Positions 1 through 10,400 of a stretch of 64,000 bases of DNA are shown here, one piece after another (within the stretch, counting starts at the first letter, position 1; the number at the start of each line of letters is the position of its first letter). Source of the DNA: an uncultured Rhizobiaceae group bacterium (GTDB lineage: Bacteria > Pseudomonadota > Alphaproteobacteria > Rhizobiales > Rhizobiaceae); contig CALGMR010000006.1 in the NCBI GenBank assembly GCA_937958815.1, positions 1 through 64,000 on the forward strand. Reading direction: 5' to 3'. The translations under genes were made by a program, and so were the position numbers. The notes under the pieces were generated by a model, which made no database searches, was not told the DNA's origin, and saw nothing but the letters and a program-made list of their open reading frames with translations.

Positions 1-131
1 CCGCAACCAATCCGACACATGCGTGCAGCGATGCCATCTGGCATCAACAAGACTGCGAAGAGAAGCGTGACCCGGATGAGCGACAAAGACCCGACAAACA
101 AAAAGGAAATGAGCTTGACCAAACCGCCCAA
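1..131 (-). CDS. possible N-terminal part of a small secreted or membrane protein, running off the left edge
   Basis: Minus-strand frame from a TTG reads MGGLVKLISFLFVGSLSLIRVTLLFAVLLMPDGIAARMCRIGC, which resembles a hydrophobic signal; incomplete. Confidence 0.25.
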   Translation of the reverse strand, partial: MGGLVKLISFLFVGSLSLIRVTLLFAVLLMPDGIAARMCRIGC

Positions 132-178
132 TTAGAGAAGCTGTCATTCGCCAATTGGCAGGAACGTTTCCTCTTTAC

Positions 179-1408
179 TTAAACAACCGCCGCACGGTCT
201 TTCAGCTTCAACCATCCCAAGCTCAGCAGGCAAATGCCCACCACTGGGAAAACGATATAATTGATCACGTCCCACCCTTGCGTGCCTTGGAAGGCATTGA
301 GTGTTTGGCCGGACATAAACGACCCGACGGCAACCATTCCGAAAAGGATGAAGTCGTTTGCACCTTGAGCTTTGGCTTTTTCTTCAGGACGATAAGTGTC
401 TGTCAGCATGGCTGTTGCGCCAATGAACCCAAAATTCCAACCGATGCCCAACAATATGAGCGCCACATAAAAATGGGTGAGTGAGATACCGGACAGTGCC
501 ACAAGCGCGCAAATGGCCAGAATGACCAGCCCTGCCCCGACAATGCGCTCTTTGCCAAATTTGGCGATCAGATTGCCTGTAAAAAAGCTCGGGCCAAACA
601 TGGCCATCACATGCCACTGAATGCCCCAAGTGGAATGGTTGGGTTCAAAACCGCACAACGCCATCGCGAGCGGAGCGCCCGTCATCACAAATGACATGAG
701 TGCATAGGTGCCAACAGCACATGTGACAGAAACGATGAATTTCGGTTGGCTCACGATTTGCGACAATGGCCGTCCTGTATCTGCACCCTTGCGATCTTCC
801 TTGCTCATCGGTTTTTCAAACTTCAAGAACGACAAAACGATCATCCCTGCAAACAGCAAGAAGGTCCCTGCAAAATACGCACCCGCGAATTCAACAGGCG
901 TGAAAAAATCGCTCATATAGATCGCTGTTTGTGGGCCCACGATTGCAGCAAACAATCCACCCGCAAGCACCCAAGAAATCGCCTTGGGTTTGAAATCGGT
1001 TGTGCCTTGGTCAGCGGCTGCAAAACGATACTGTTGGGTGAATGCCCCACCAGCACCATTCATCAACATACCGATGCAGAACATCCAGAAATTGCCCTGT
1101 ATGATTGCCCAAGTAGACAGAAGCATTCCAGCCATGCCCACCACGCAGCCAGACATGAAACCCAAACGACGCCCTATGCGAGACATCAACATCGCGGCGG
1201 GCAATGCCATCAATGCCACACCGATATTGTACCCCGTCACGGGAGCCGTCGCTAAGGACTTATCCTGCCCCAGCAAATAAAAACCCGCCAAACCGCCCAA
1301 TGCGATAGAAATAGGCGCAGCGGCACCCGTAAGCGCTTGCGCAACAGACAATATGAGCGCATTGCGCCGTGCAGAGGCATTGGGGTCAGTAATTGCTTCA
1401 GAGGTCAT
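179..1408 (-). CDS. MFS transporter
   Basis: About 12 hydrophobic segments and an MFS-like pattern (LMSRIGRRLGFMSG); likely start is MTSEAITDP, since the longer ORF start overlaps thiL. Confidence 0.85.
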   Translation of the reverse strand: MTSEAITDPNASARRNALILSVAQALTGAAAPISIALGGLAGFYLLGQDKSLATAPVTGYNIGVALMALPAAMLMSRIGRRLGFMSGCVVGMAGMLLSTWAIIQGNFWMFCIGMLMNGAGGAFTQQYRFAAADQGTTDFKPKAISWVLAGGLFAAIVGPQTAIYMSDFFTPVEFAGAYFAGTFLLFAGMIVLSFLKFEKPMSKEDRKGADTGRPLSQIVSQPKFIVSVTCAVGTYALMSFVMTGAPLAMALCGFEPNHSTWGIQWHVMAMFGPSFFTGNLIAKFGKERIVGAGLVILAICALVALSGISLTHFYVALILLGIGWNFGFIGATAMLTDTYRPEEKAKAQGANDFILFGMVAVGSFMSGQTLNAFQGTQGWDVINYIVFPVVGICLLSLGWLKLKDRAAVV

Positions 1409-1415
1409 GCGGTGC

Positions 1416-2393
1416 TCAAAAATGACGGTAAGACGTAGCGTCTTGAGACACTGGCACACCATCCACATTGAGGGAAACAATGGAATCGCTCTCCCCCGTT
1501 ATTTCACCGATTTCGCCTAGGATGATGTTTTCCGCTTTCGCCGCCTTGATGCACTCCGCAACTCGCTCAGGCACCACCGTGAACAGTGTCTGATAATCGT
1601 CTCCCCCGCCCAAAACAGAATTCCAGAGTTCAGGTGCTCTATCGATTAAACTCGCGAGTTGAGATGACAGAGGGATTTTGTTGCGTTCCACATGGGCAGA
1701 AACTTGAGATGCGACCGCCATTTTCTGCAGATCACCCAAAAGCCCATCAGAGACATCCATGGAGGCCGTTGCAAAGCTTTCAACAATGGATTGCAAACCA
1801 AACGGCGGTTCGGGAAGTTCATAACATTGCTTGAAGAACTCAGCTTGGGATTTAGAAATGTCGTGGTGTTGATTTTCCAGCACCCAATGGTGGGCTGCAG
1901 AGTTACCAATCGTACCAGACACCAGAATTTTGTCGCCGGCACTTGCACCTAATCGACTGACATACTTTCCGGCTCGTACTGAACCCATCATCGTGACCGA
2001 CACATGCAAATGGTCAGGAGATTTGTAGGTGTCACCGCCAGTAAGCTGCAGGCCGTAATGTGTTTGATCTTCAACTAAACCCGTTGTGAAAGACGCGAAC
2101 TCTTCGTCACACCAGCGGTCAGGCACGCCAAGCGCAAGCGAATAATGTTCAGGCGTTCCGCCTTTTGCGATGATGTCGGAGACATTCACGCGCAAAGCTT
2201 TTTGGGCGATGCGTGCGGGAGTTTCATCACCGAAAAAGTGTACAGTTTCGGCAATGGAATCTTGCGTGATGATCCAATCAAAACCTTCGCGCGGCTTCAA
2301 CAGCGCGGCATCATCTTTCAAATCAAAGGAATTGGGCCCGGCAAGTGGTGCCAGATATTTGGCAATCAGTTCAAATTCGCCAGAGCGGCTCAC
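1416..2393 (-). CDS. thiL: thiamine-monophosphate kinase
   Basis: [53 protein letters not shown] are typical of ThiL; adjacent to nusB. Confidence 0.95.
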   Translation of the reverse strand: MSRSGEFELIAKYLAPLAGPNSFDLKDDAALLKPREGFDWIITQDSIAETVHFFGDETPARIAQKALRVNVSDIIAKGGTPEHYSLALGVPDRWCDEEFASFTTGLVEDQTHYGLQLTGGDTYKSPDHLHVSVTMMGSVRAGKYVSRLGASAGDKILVSGTIGNSAAHHWVLENQHHDISKSQAEFFKQCYELPEPPFGLQSIVESFATASMDVSDGLLGDLQKMAVASQVSAHVERNKIPLSSQLASLIDRAPELWNSVLGGGDDYQTLFTVVPERVAECIKAAKAENIILGEIGEITGESDSIVSLNVDGVPVSQDATSYRHF

Positions 2394-2908
2394 TCAGCCT
2401 CTCCGGCAGCGGTCGGCGCTGGCGTTTCGGCCTTGGCATCCAATTCGCCTTCGCGCAAATTGCGGCCAATGCGATCCAGCACGCCGTTGACCATCTTGCT
2501 TTCGTCACCTTCAAAAAAGGCTTTGGTCACTTCCACATATTCGCTCACGATCACACGGGCACCCACGTCTGCACGGTTGATGAGTTCGAACACAGCAGCG
2601 CGAAGAATGGCGCGCAAAATTGAATCAATACGCGACAAAGGCCAATCTTCAGTCAGTGATTTATGGATTATGGGATCAATCGCTTTTTGATCGCGCACCA
2701 CTCCGGCCACGACACCACGGAACCAAGATGGATCGGCGTCGCGGTATTTTTCTCCGTCGATTTCTCCGCCCAAGCGGAAGTTTTCGTATTCGGCGACAAT
2801 TTCCGTAAGCCCCGCTCCGCCAATATCCATTTGGTACAATGCTTGAACGGCGGACAGACGTGCTGCGCCGCGTTTGTTTGCGGGTTTGGGACCATCGGAC
2901 TTAGACAA
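2390..2908 (-). CDS. nusB: transcription antitermination factor NusB
   Basis: [17 protein letters not shown] and [31 protein letters not shown]. Confidence 0.95.
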   Translation of the reverse strand: MSKSDGPKPANKRGAARLSAVQALYQMDIGGAGLTEIVAEYENFRLGGEIDGEKYRDADPSWFRGVVAGVVRDQKAIDPIIHKSLTEDWPLSRIDSILRAILRAAVFELINRADVGARVIVSEYVEVTKAFFEGDESKMVNGVLDRIGRNLREGELDAKAETPAPTAAGEAE

Positions 2909-3341
2909 GGAACTTCTCGCGCAATTTGATCATGTCCAACACTGCGGAAGCCGCGTGGCCACCTTTGTTCAAGTCATCTTTTTTCGCACGGGCCAAAGCT
3001 TGCGCTTCGTTCTCCGTGGTTTGAATGCCATTGCCCAGCGCGATACACTCCGCAATTGTGAGGTCCATAATCGCACGGGCGGATTCAAACGCCACAATAT
3101 CATAATGTGTGGTTTCGCCACGAATGACACAACCAAGGGTGATGAACCCATCATATTGCGTGCCGACGCGCGCCATACCTTCCAGCGCCATTGACACTGT
3201 AGCCGGAATTTCAAGAACACCGGGAACCGGGACATAATCCCAAGTCGCACCTTCTTTTTTCAGCACTTCTTCCGCTCCCTCAACGAGGGATTTGGAAATA
3301 TGCTCGTAGTACGGCGCGTCGATGATCAAAATATGAGGCAT
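2901..3341 (-). CDS. ribH: 6,7-dimethyl-8-ribityllumazine synthase
   Basis: [17 protein letters not shown] and [26 protein letters not shown]; likely start [12 protein letters not shown] (ORF extends to 3398). Confidence 0.95.
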   Translation of the reverse strand: MPHILIIDAPYYEHISKSLVEGAEEVLKKEGATWDYVPVPGVLEIPATVSMALEGMARVGTQYDGFITLGCVIRGETTHYDIVAFESARAIMDLTIAECIALGNGIQTTENEAQALARAKKDDLNKGGHAASAVLDMIKLREKFLV

Positions 3342-3401
3342 AGCTTGCTCGATGATTTGGTATAGCGCTTCAAAAACACGGGCAAGCCGCCTTGGCAAGG
3401 G

Positions 3402-4004
3402 CTAATCGGAGGTCGCAGGAAATTCAGTTAATCTGGCCGCATATCTGGCCATGGTATCGATCTCGATATTCATCATATCGCCGAGTTCGGTTTGCCCCCA
3501 AGTGGTGACTTCTTGAGAATGGCGAATAAGCAGCACATCAAACTCAACACCGTCGACCGCATTGACGGTTAAAGACGTGCCATTGAGGGTGATTGACCCC
3601 TTTGGGGCAATAAACCGTGCAAGGGATTTCGGCGCCTCTATTGTATATCTCGTGGCTTCGCCTTCGTCCTGAACCTTAACCACCTTTGCCATGCCATCCA
3701 CATGGCCAGAAACGATATGACCGCCCAATTCATCGCCCACCTTTAAGGCGCGTTCCAAATTGAGCTTTTGACCTTGAGTCCATGTTCCAGCGGTGGTGAG
3801 GCGTAGCGCCTCTTCCCATGCTTCGACATCGAAAGTGGTGTCCGTTTTGGACACGACGGTCAGGCAGACGCCTTCATGGGCTATGGAAGCACCAATATCG
3901 ATCGTGCTTGTGTCGTAAGACGTTGAAACTGTGAACCGACGCCCTCGCGGCAATTGCTCCACTTTTTCCAACGTTCCGATATCTGTGATGATGCCCGTGA
4001 ACAT
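3402..4004 (-). CDS. ribE: riboflavin synthase alpha subunit
   Basis: MFTGIITDIGTLEKVE, duplicated lumazine-binding domains, GGHIVSGHVDG. Confidence 0.95.
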   Translation of the reverse strand: MFTGIITDIGTLEKVEQLPRGRRFTVSTSYDTSTIDIGASIAHEGVCLTVVSKTDTTFDVEAWEEALRLTTAGTWTQGQKLNLERALKVGDELGGHIVSGHVDGMAKVVKVQDEGEATRYTIEAPKSLARFIAPKGSITLNGTSLTVNAVDGVEFDVLLIRHSQEVTTWGQTELGDMMNIEIDTMARYAARLTEFPATSD

Positions 4005-4006
4005 GG

Positions 4007-5098
4007 TTAGACCTTTTTATAAATGTTCATTGTGTCGTCGCCCAAAACCATGTGGCGTGCAAGTGTGAAACCGGCTTCAAGATCGGATGCTGCAAGGGGA
4101 GATGCAAATCCTTCTTCCCCAATTTCAATTGGGCCCGTGAGCAAAACAATCTCGTCAACCAATCCTGCCTTCAAAAAAGACTGTGCAACTTTTGCACCAC
4201 CTTCCACCATGAGCGTTGAAACACCGGACGCAGCCATGTCTTCTAAAATTTCAGGAAGCGCAAGCTGCTCATTATGCGTTTCAGCCACGAACAAGCGCAC
4301 ACCTTTGTCGGTCAATGACTGAGGGAGTTCTGTCTTGGTGGAAATGACGTGGGTTGGAGTGGCTTTTGCACCCTTAGCCAAATTGGACGAAGGCGAAAGC
4401 GAGGCATTGGCGTCCATCACAAACCTTTGGGGTGAGCGAAATTCTAAACCGTTCAACCGACATGTGAGTTCGGGGTCATCAGCTTCCACAGTGCCACGCC
4501 CCACGAGGATAGCATCATTTTCAGCGCGCAAACGGTGGGTCACGGATTTTGCGATTGCGCCTGTTATTGGCACTTCTTGCCCTATCAGTCCCAATTTCCC
4601 GTCACTGGAAACGGCAAGCTTTAGAGTCACATAGGGGCGGTTTTTCAGTTTTCGATTCAAGTAGCCGCCAAGATCGTGCGCGGCAGTTTCAGCGCCCTGC
4701 CCCGTTTCAACATCAACACCAACTGCCCTCAACATTGCGTGGCCTTTGCCATCAACACGGTTGTCTGGGTCTGTCCATGCGGTGACAACTCGAGATACGC
4801 CTGCATCGATCAAAGCTTGTGCACATGGGGGGGTTGCCCCGTGATGGGCACAAGGTTCGAGCGAGACATATGCGGTCGCACCCTTTGCCTTTTTACCAGC
4901 CTGATCGATGGCCAAACGTTCCGCATGAGGACGTCCACCCTTTGCGGTGATGCCCTTGCCAACCACCACAGGAACATCACCATCGAACCGCACAAGTAAT
5001 GTTCCGACAGATGGATTGCTGGCCGTCAAACCACGATGACGCCGCGCCAAGCGAAGGCACGCATCCATGAAGCGTCGATCTGTTTTTGCATCTGTCAT
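4007..5098 (-). CDS. ribD: bifunctional diaminohydroxyphosphoribosylaminopyrimidine deaminase / 5-amino-6-(5-phosphoribosylamino)uracil reductase
   Basis: PHAERLAIDQAG and LEPCAHHGATPPCAQALIDAGV zinc deaminase motif; C-terminal reductase domain. Confidence 0.95.
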   Translation of the reverse strand: MTDAKTDRRFMDACLRLARRHRGLTASNPSVGTLLVRFDGDVPVVVGKGITAKGGRPHAERLAIDQAGKKAKGATAYVSLEPCAHHGATPPCAQALIDAGVSRVVTAWTDPDNRVDGKGHAMLRAVGVDVETGQGAETAAHDLGGYLNRKLKNRPYVTLKLAVSSDGKLGLIGQEVPITGAIAKSVTHRLRAENDAILVGRGTVEADDPELTCRLNGLEFRSPQRFVMDANASLSPSSNLAKGAKATPTHVISTKTELPQSLTDKGVRLFVAETHNEQLALPEILEDMAASGVSTLMVEGGAKVAQSFLKAGLVDEIVLLTGPIEIGEEGFASPLAASDLEAGFTLARHMVLGDDTMNIYKKV

Positions 5099-5122
5099 GG
5101 AATTAGAATGGCAGACCGAAGC

Positions 5123-5590
5123 CTACTCGTCATCGGGTGAATTATCAGCTTTGGCAATTTCACCCAAAATCTCGTCAAAATCAGCCGCTTCCGTGAAATC
5201 ACGGTAAACGCTGGCGAAGCGCACATAAGCCACATCGTCCAAGCCTTTCAGCCCTTCCATCACCATATGACCGATGTCATCAACGGGAACTTCTGAATCA
5301 CCAGAAGATTCCAAACGACGCACGATGCCGGAAATCAAACGTTCGATTCGATCTTGATCCACAGGACGTTTGCGCAAGGCAACTTCCACCGAACGCGCCA
5401 ATTTATCACGATCAAACGGGACTTTGCGGCCAGACTTTTTGACAACGGTCAATTCACGCAGCTGAATGCGTTCAAATGTTGTAAATCGGCCGCCGCAATC
5501 AGAACAGACACGGCGGCGACGAATGTTGTCCTCGGAAGGACGGGAATCCTTCACTTGAGTTTCATGAGAACTGCAAAATGGACAACGCAT
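5123..5590 (-). CDS. nrdR: transcriptional repressor NrdR
   Basis: [41 protein letters not shown] zinc ribbon plus ATP cone. Confidence 0.97.
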   Translation of the reverse strand: MRCPFCSSHETQVKDSRPSEDNIRRRRVCSDCGGRFTTFERIQLRELTVVKKSGRKVPFDRDKLARSVEVALRKRPVDQDRIERLISGIVRRLESSGDSEVPVDDIGHMVMEGLKGLDDVAYVRFASVYRDFTEAADFDEILGEIAKADNSPDDE

Positions 5591-5606
5591 CTATAAATTC
5601 AATGAC

Positions 5607-6920
5607 TTAGAGGTCAGTGTAGATGGGAAACTGGTTTGTCAGCTCGATGACTTTAGCAGCCACAGCCTTTTCAACTTCCGCGTTGCCTTCTTCACCATTG
5701 GCCGCCAAACCATCCATAACTTCCAAGATGTATTGACCCACTTTTTGGAATTCAGCGACACCAAATCCACGTGTGGTTGCAGCTGGCGTTCCCAAGCGAA
5801 TACCAGATGTGATTGTGGGCTTTTCTGGGTCAAACGGCACACCGTTTTTGTTGCACGTCATGTTTGCGCGACCAAGGGCAGCTTCCGCAGCTTTACCAGT
5901 GACACCTTTTGGGCGCAGATCAACCAGCAGAACGTGTGTGTCCGTACCGCCTGACACCAAATCGAGGCCACCTGATTTCAGTGTTTCACCGAGCGCTTTT
6001 GCGTTGGCGACAACATTTCCGACATAAGAACGGTATTCCGGCGTCAACGCCTCACCGAAGGCCACGGCCTTGGCAGCAATCACATGCATCAACGGGCCGC
6101 CCTGAATGCCCGGGAAAATAGCTGAATTGATTTTCTTGGCCAGAGCTTCATCATTGGTCAAAATCAAACCACCGCGCGGGCCGCGCAGTGTTTTGTGAGT
6201 GGTGGACGTTGCCACATGCGCATGAGGAAACGGGCTTGGGTGCACCCCACCCGCCACAAGACCAGAGAAATGGGCCATATCAACAAGGAACCAAGCTCCC
6301 ACTTCATCGGCAATGGCGCGGAATTTCGCAAAATCAATCTGACGTGGATAAGCTGAACCACCAGCGATGATAAGTTTCGGCTTGTGTTCACGTGCCAGCG
6401 CTTCAACCTGATCAAAGTCGATCAAATCATCTTCTTTTTTGACACCATATTGGATGGCGTTGAACCATTTGCCGGACTGGTTTGGCTTTGCGCCATGTGT
6501 GAGGTGACCACCAGCATCCAGGCTCAATCCCAAAATGGTGTCGCCTGGCTGAATGAGCGCCTGAAACACAGCTTGGTTGGCCTGTGAACCTGAATTTGGC
6601 TGCACATTGGCAAATTCACAGCCAAACAATTTGGTGACGCGCTCAATCGCCAAATCTTCAGCAATATCAACATACTCACACCCACCGTAATAGCGGCGGC
6701 CTGAATAGCCTTCCGCATATTTGTTGGTCATGATAGAGCCCTGCGCTTCCAAAACGGCGCGTGACACGATGTTTTCAGACGCGATCAATTCAACTTCGTG
6801 TTGCTGACGCCCCAATTCGCCCTGCACTGCTTTGAACAAAGCAGCATCGGTGTCGGCGAGCGAGCGTGCGAAAAATGCATCGAGTGTTGAATTTGAAGAA
6901 GTGGTTTCAGCGTTGGCCAT
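5607..6920 (-). CDS. glyA: serine hydroxymethyltransferase
   Basis: [45 protein letters not shown] extends to 6938 with an alternative start. Confidence 0.97.
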   Translation of the reverse strand: MANAETTSSNSTLDAFFARSLADTDAALFKAVQGELGRQQHEVELIASENIVSRAVLEAQGSIMTNKYAEGYSGRRYYGGCEYVDIAEDLAIERVTKLFGCEFANVQPNSGSQANQAVFQALIQPGDTILGLSLDAGGHLTHGAKPNQSGKWFNAIQYGVKKEDDLIDFDQVEALAREHKPKLIIAGGSAYPRQIDFAKFRAIADEVGAWFLVDMAHFSGLVAGGVHPSPFPHAHVATSTTHKTLRGPRGGLILTNDEALAKKINSAIFPGIQGGPLMHVIAAKAVAFGEALTPEYRSYVGNVVANAKALGETLKSGGLDLVSGGTDTHVLLVDLRPKGVTGKAAEAALGRANMTCNKNGVPFDPEKPTITSGIRLGTPAATTRGFGVAEFQKVGQYILEVMDGLAANGEEGNAEVEKAVAAKVIELTNQFPIYTDL

Positions 6921-6959
6921 GGGTGCAAATCTGCTCAATATCTAAGGGTTCAAAACGAG

Positions 6960-6984
6960 AAGCCGCCTCCCAAAGGAAAGCGGC
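6960..6984 (-). terminator. candidate intrinsic terminator downstream of the L,D-transpeptidase gene
   Basis: Minus strand GCCGCTTTCCTTTGGGAGGCGGC stem-loop followed by TTCTCGTTTTG. Confidence 0.4.
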
Positions 6985-7059
6985 ACACAAAAACTTCAAT
7001 TGTTCAAATGAGAGCAGCCGCCGATCTCGGCGACTTCTATCTTCCGAATGGCGACCTTA

Positions 7060-8358
7060 TTACTGGTTCAAAGCCAATTCGTCCACACCATCACGCTTGT
7101 ATATATCGTCGCGGAACTGCACCACACCGTTATCAGTGGACCATGCGCTGATATAAGTGAAATAGACAGGAACAGGTGCTGCAAGGCGAACGTCTGTTCT
7201 CTCACCAGAAGCAATGATGCTTTCGATGTTGGAACGCGTGCCTTCGGGCGTGTCTTTAGCAAGCCAAACCAGCAAATCACGCACGTTTTTCACGCGCACA
7301 CAGCCGGATGAATCGAAGCGTAAGAACTTGTTGAACAAGCCTTTTTGCGGGGTGTCATGCATGTAAACAGCATGAGGATTCGGGAAGTTGATTTTCACAG
7401 ATCCCATCGCATTGATGCGCCCGGGCTCTTGGCGGAAACGGTATTTCACTGCCTCTTCCGTGCTCCAGTCGATGGTTTCTGGCGGAATTTCGTTGCTGTT
7501 GCCATCAAAAACGAGAATTTTGTTGCGCGTCAGGTAAGTTGGATCCTTGCGCATTAATGGAATAATATCCTTGCGAATGATCGATTTCGGCGCTGTCCAA
7601 TAAGGATTGAGGTTCAACTCATAGATTTTGGAGTTCAAAATCGGTGTCTGGCGACTCACACGGCCCACAATTGCCGTATGGCGCTGGGACACACGGCCAC
7701 CCTCGACCGCTTCAATCTCGGCAGCTGGAATGTTGACCATCACATAACGGTCGCCCAGAAAGCCGGACATGGCGCGCAAGCGAACCAGATTTGTTTCTAA
7801 CTGGCCCAAACGAATATTGGCCGGCACGTTCATGGCGGCAAGGGAATAGCGGCCCAAAACACCATCGGCAGGCAAACCGTGACGACGCTGGAACCGTTTC
7901 ACAGCGGCACTGACATATGTGTCGAACTGATTTGAAATGCCAGCAGATGGTGACAAATCGCCAGAGATCATCAAACGCCTGCGCAAAACGCTTACGCTTT
8001 TAGAAGAAGATCCCAGTCTCAATTTTTTATTTGCTGGAACAACGGGCCAGCCACCGCCAGCAACGATGCCCTGATATTCGGCCAAAGCTTGTTGAATAAA
8101 ATCAATGGTTTGCGGTGCAAATACAGGCGTTTTGGAAGCAACATTTCGACGTTGTGTAGAGGCTGCATCAAACTTGGAATTCCAACGATCGCGGTTTTGG
8201 AAATTCAAAATCCGGTCAATTGCGGATTCTGCGTATGCAGATGGTGCGGCAACCATAGCAGCCCCTGCTGCACCCACTGCGCGCAGCAGTGAACGACGGC
8301 CTGCATTAGGCTTGTCCGCTTGGACGTTTGAATCCGTAATCTTCTTCATTTTCAACAC
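7060..8358 (-). CDS. ldtP: L,D-transpeptidase (YkuD/YcbB-like) with peptidoglycan-binding domain
   Basis: RRRLMISGDL...VSAAVKRFQRRHGLPADGVLG binding domain and YMHDTPQKGLFNKFLRFDSSGCVRVKNVRDL catalytic HxxxSxGCxR; symbol inferred from the nearby LdtR-like regulator. Confidence 0.88.
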   Translation of the reverse strand: MLKMKKITDSNVQADKPNAGRRSLLRAVGAAGAAMVAAPSAYAESAIDRILNFQNRDRWNSKFDAASTQRRNVASKTPVFAPQTIDFIQQALAEYQGIVAGGGWPVVPANKKLRLGSSSKSVSVLRRRLMISGDLSPSAGISNQFDTYVSAAVKRFQRRHGLPADGVLGRYSLAAMNVPANIRLGQLETNLVRLRAMSGFLGDRYVMVNIPAAEIEAVEGGRVSQRHTAIVGRVSRQTPILNSKIYELNLNPYWTAPKSIIRKDIIPLMRKDPTYLTRNKILVFDGNSNEIPPETIDWSTEEAVKYRFRQEPGRINAMGSVKINFPNPHAVYMHDTPQKGLFNKFLRFDSSGCVRVKNVRDLLVWLAKDTPEGTRSNIESIIASGERTDVRLAAPVPVYFTYISAWSTDNGVVQFRDDIYKRDGVDELALNQ

Positions 8359-8691
8359 CTTCGAATCGACAAGCGATTCAATTCTTCTAATTTCTTGGCA
8401 AACCTAGACGACACATCTTAACAGATGTTAACCACAACGCATTACGTAAGGTAACTTCGTTAAAAATACCATACCTTTTTTCTTGTGGCTTTTAAATGGG
8501 GCGAGATTGCAGGAAAGCTATAAGTTAAGGCGGGAAAACCAACTTATTCAACAAAAGGTGATCAACACGTCTTGGGGTTTTGGAGTTTCAAACCATTTTA
8601 AATCGATAAACGACCCATTTCACGACGTCTGCCTTATATGTCAGCCTTGCGATCATTGAGCCTGCCCTTGCATTGATCTAGCCTGTTTTGT

Positions 8692-9150
8692 TTGCACATT
8701 GCATTGTTTCAGTTTGAATTAGGACATCCCACTATGATTGCTTACGTCACCGTCGGTGCAGATGATATTACCACGGCAAAGCAATTCTACTGCGCGTTTT
8801 TGCCCGCTTTGAATTATCGATTGACGGAAGGGCCTGAGGGATTGAGTTACGCCCTGCCCGTGGAACCTGATCAGTCGGTCCTATTGCCCGATTTTTATGT
8901 AAAACCGACATTTGACGGCCAAGCCGCATCAGCTGGAAATGGAACAATGGTTGCGTTTGAAACCAACAGCCAAAGCCAAGTTCGTGAACTTCATGCAGCG
9001 GCACTGGCAGCAGGCGGATGTGATGAAGGACAGCCCGGTTTTCGCGACTCTTATGGGCCGCATTTTTACGTCGGATACCTTCGGGATCCTCAAGGCAACA
9101 AGATTGCTCTGTTTTCCAGCGATCCCAATGAACCTGGGCGCGATGATTGA
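8692..9150 (+). CDS. VOC family (glyoxalase-like) protein
   Basis: MIAYVTVGADDITTAKQFYCAFLPALNYR and FYVGYLRDPQGNKIALF; likely start at the internal MIAYVTV (8734). Confidence 0.85.
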   Translation: MHIALFQFELGHPTMIAYVTVGADDITTAKQFYCAFLPALNYRLTEGPEGLSYALPVEPDQSVLLPDFYVKPTFDGQAASAGNGTMVAFETNSQSQVRELHAAALAAGGCDEGQPGFRDSYGPHFYVGYLRDPQGNKIALFSSDPNEPGRDD

Positions 9151-9292
9151 AGCTGAGCACACGCTCGAAACTCAATGTGTTCGCCAAATACGACCTATTT
9201 AAAGGCCTTATAGAAATACGCCTGCCCGCCTCTTCGCAAAGAAGAAGCGGGTCTGAGGCATTTGCCCTTTCGGGCTTTCCAAACTCTGTAAA

Positions 9293-9805
9293 TTACAGAC
9301 GGTAGAGGATCTGGTCTGTCCAGAAACGCTCAAGACGGTGAAGTGCCTTGTTGAGTGTTTCAAAAGATTCAGAATCAATCTCACCGATCTGTTCAAGAGA
9401 CTGTGTGTGACGCTCATAAAGCGCATCAACAGTTTGAGCCACGTCGCGGCCTTGCTCTGTTAGGCTTACACGAACAGAACGACGGTCTGTGCGTGAGCGC
9501 TGGTGATGGATGTAGCCCATATCAACCAGTTTCTTCAGGTTGTAGGATACGTTTGACCCCAAATAGTAACCGCGGGTGCGCAACTCGCCTGCTGTCAATT
9601 CTGAATCGCCCAAGTTGTAGAGCAATAGCGCTTGAACAGCGTTGATGTCGCTGCGACCCTGACGATCGAATTCGTCTTTGATCACGTCAAGAAGACGACG
9701 GTGAAGACGCTCCACCAATGTCAAAGCTTCCAGATAAACTGGTTTGATGTTTTTCGTTTCTTGTGTGGGTGTAACTGCTACACCAATCATGTCTGTGTTG
9801 TTCAT
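9293..9805 (-). CDS. ldtR: MarR-family transcriptional regulator, LdtR-like
   Basis: Winged helix: YLEALTLVERLHRRLLDVIKDEFDRQGRSDINAVQALLLYNLGDSELTAGELRTRGYYLGSNVSYNLKKLVDMGYI resembles rhizobial/Liberibacter LdtR; likely start MNNTDMIGV. Confidence 0.88.
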   Translation of the reverse strand: MNNTDMIGVAVTPTQETKNIKPVYLEALTLVERLHRRLLDVIKDEFDRQGRSDINAVQALLLYNLGDSELTAGELRTRGYYLGSNVSYNLKKLVDMGYIHHQRSRTDRRSVRVSLTEQGRDVAQTVDALYERHTQSLEQIGEIDSESFETLNKALHRLERFWTDQILYRL

Positions 9806-9965
9806 TTTAGCCTCACTGTATTTTGACGGATATGTTTCCGCCTTGAGACCAAATGTAACCGTGACCCATAAAATTTGAGTCAAAGCACAAACTTAACCCA
9901 TTCTTACCAAAAATTTTTCAAACCATTGATTTTATTGACTTTAATAAATTTGAAAGGCTGGCGAT

Positions 9966-10400
9966 TCACACTTTCTTTTCGATGACTCGCAGTGCCAATT
10001 CGAAAACAAGATAAAATCCTAATGTTATGAGATGGAATAAAACAACACTTTGGTGAACCGCAAAGCTTTCGGGAAACTGCATAATCGCCACGATCTGAAA
10101 GCCTATGGCAATAAACCAGATGACACGCCCCCAAGACAATGTGGTCCACAAACCAACGGCCGCCACGGGATACAGCACAGCAAGCACGGCAATGTAGATT
10201 TTCCACTGGGTATCCATCAAATCGAAACGGCTGCGCGGGCCTTCGCCCCAAAACCCAATCAATTGCAACCATGCCAGGATAGTAAGCCCAACAAATGCGA
10301 GCGACAGCAGGCGCAGGAACGTGCTGTATAGAAAGCGCGTCACCGCAGCGGTTTTGCCGCTGGGTTTTGGTTTTGCCGATTCTTCCGCATATAAGGTCAT
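9966..10400 (-). CDS. small integral membrane protein of unknown function
   Basis: About four hydrophobic segments; start overlaps the stop of the upstream hydrolase gene. Confidence 0.7.
   Translation of the reverse strand: MTLYAEESAKPKPSGKTAAVTRFLYSTFLRLLSLAFVGLTILAWLQLIGFWGEGPRSRFDLMDTQWKIYIAVLAVLYPVAAVGLWTTLSWGRVIWFIAIGFQIVAIMQFPESFAVHQSVVLFHLITLGFYLVFELALRVIEKKV

Noticed and set aside
2390-5098. Possible FMN riboswitch for the rib genes
   Set aside because: No RFN-like conserved sequence seen; rib genes are packed inside an operon without a leader.
9200-9292. Hairpins CCCGCctcttc...gaagaaGCGGG and GCCCtttcGGGC between VOC and ldtR
   Set aside because: Probably intergenic terminators of the convergent pair but without clear T-runs; not called as features.
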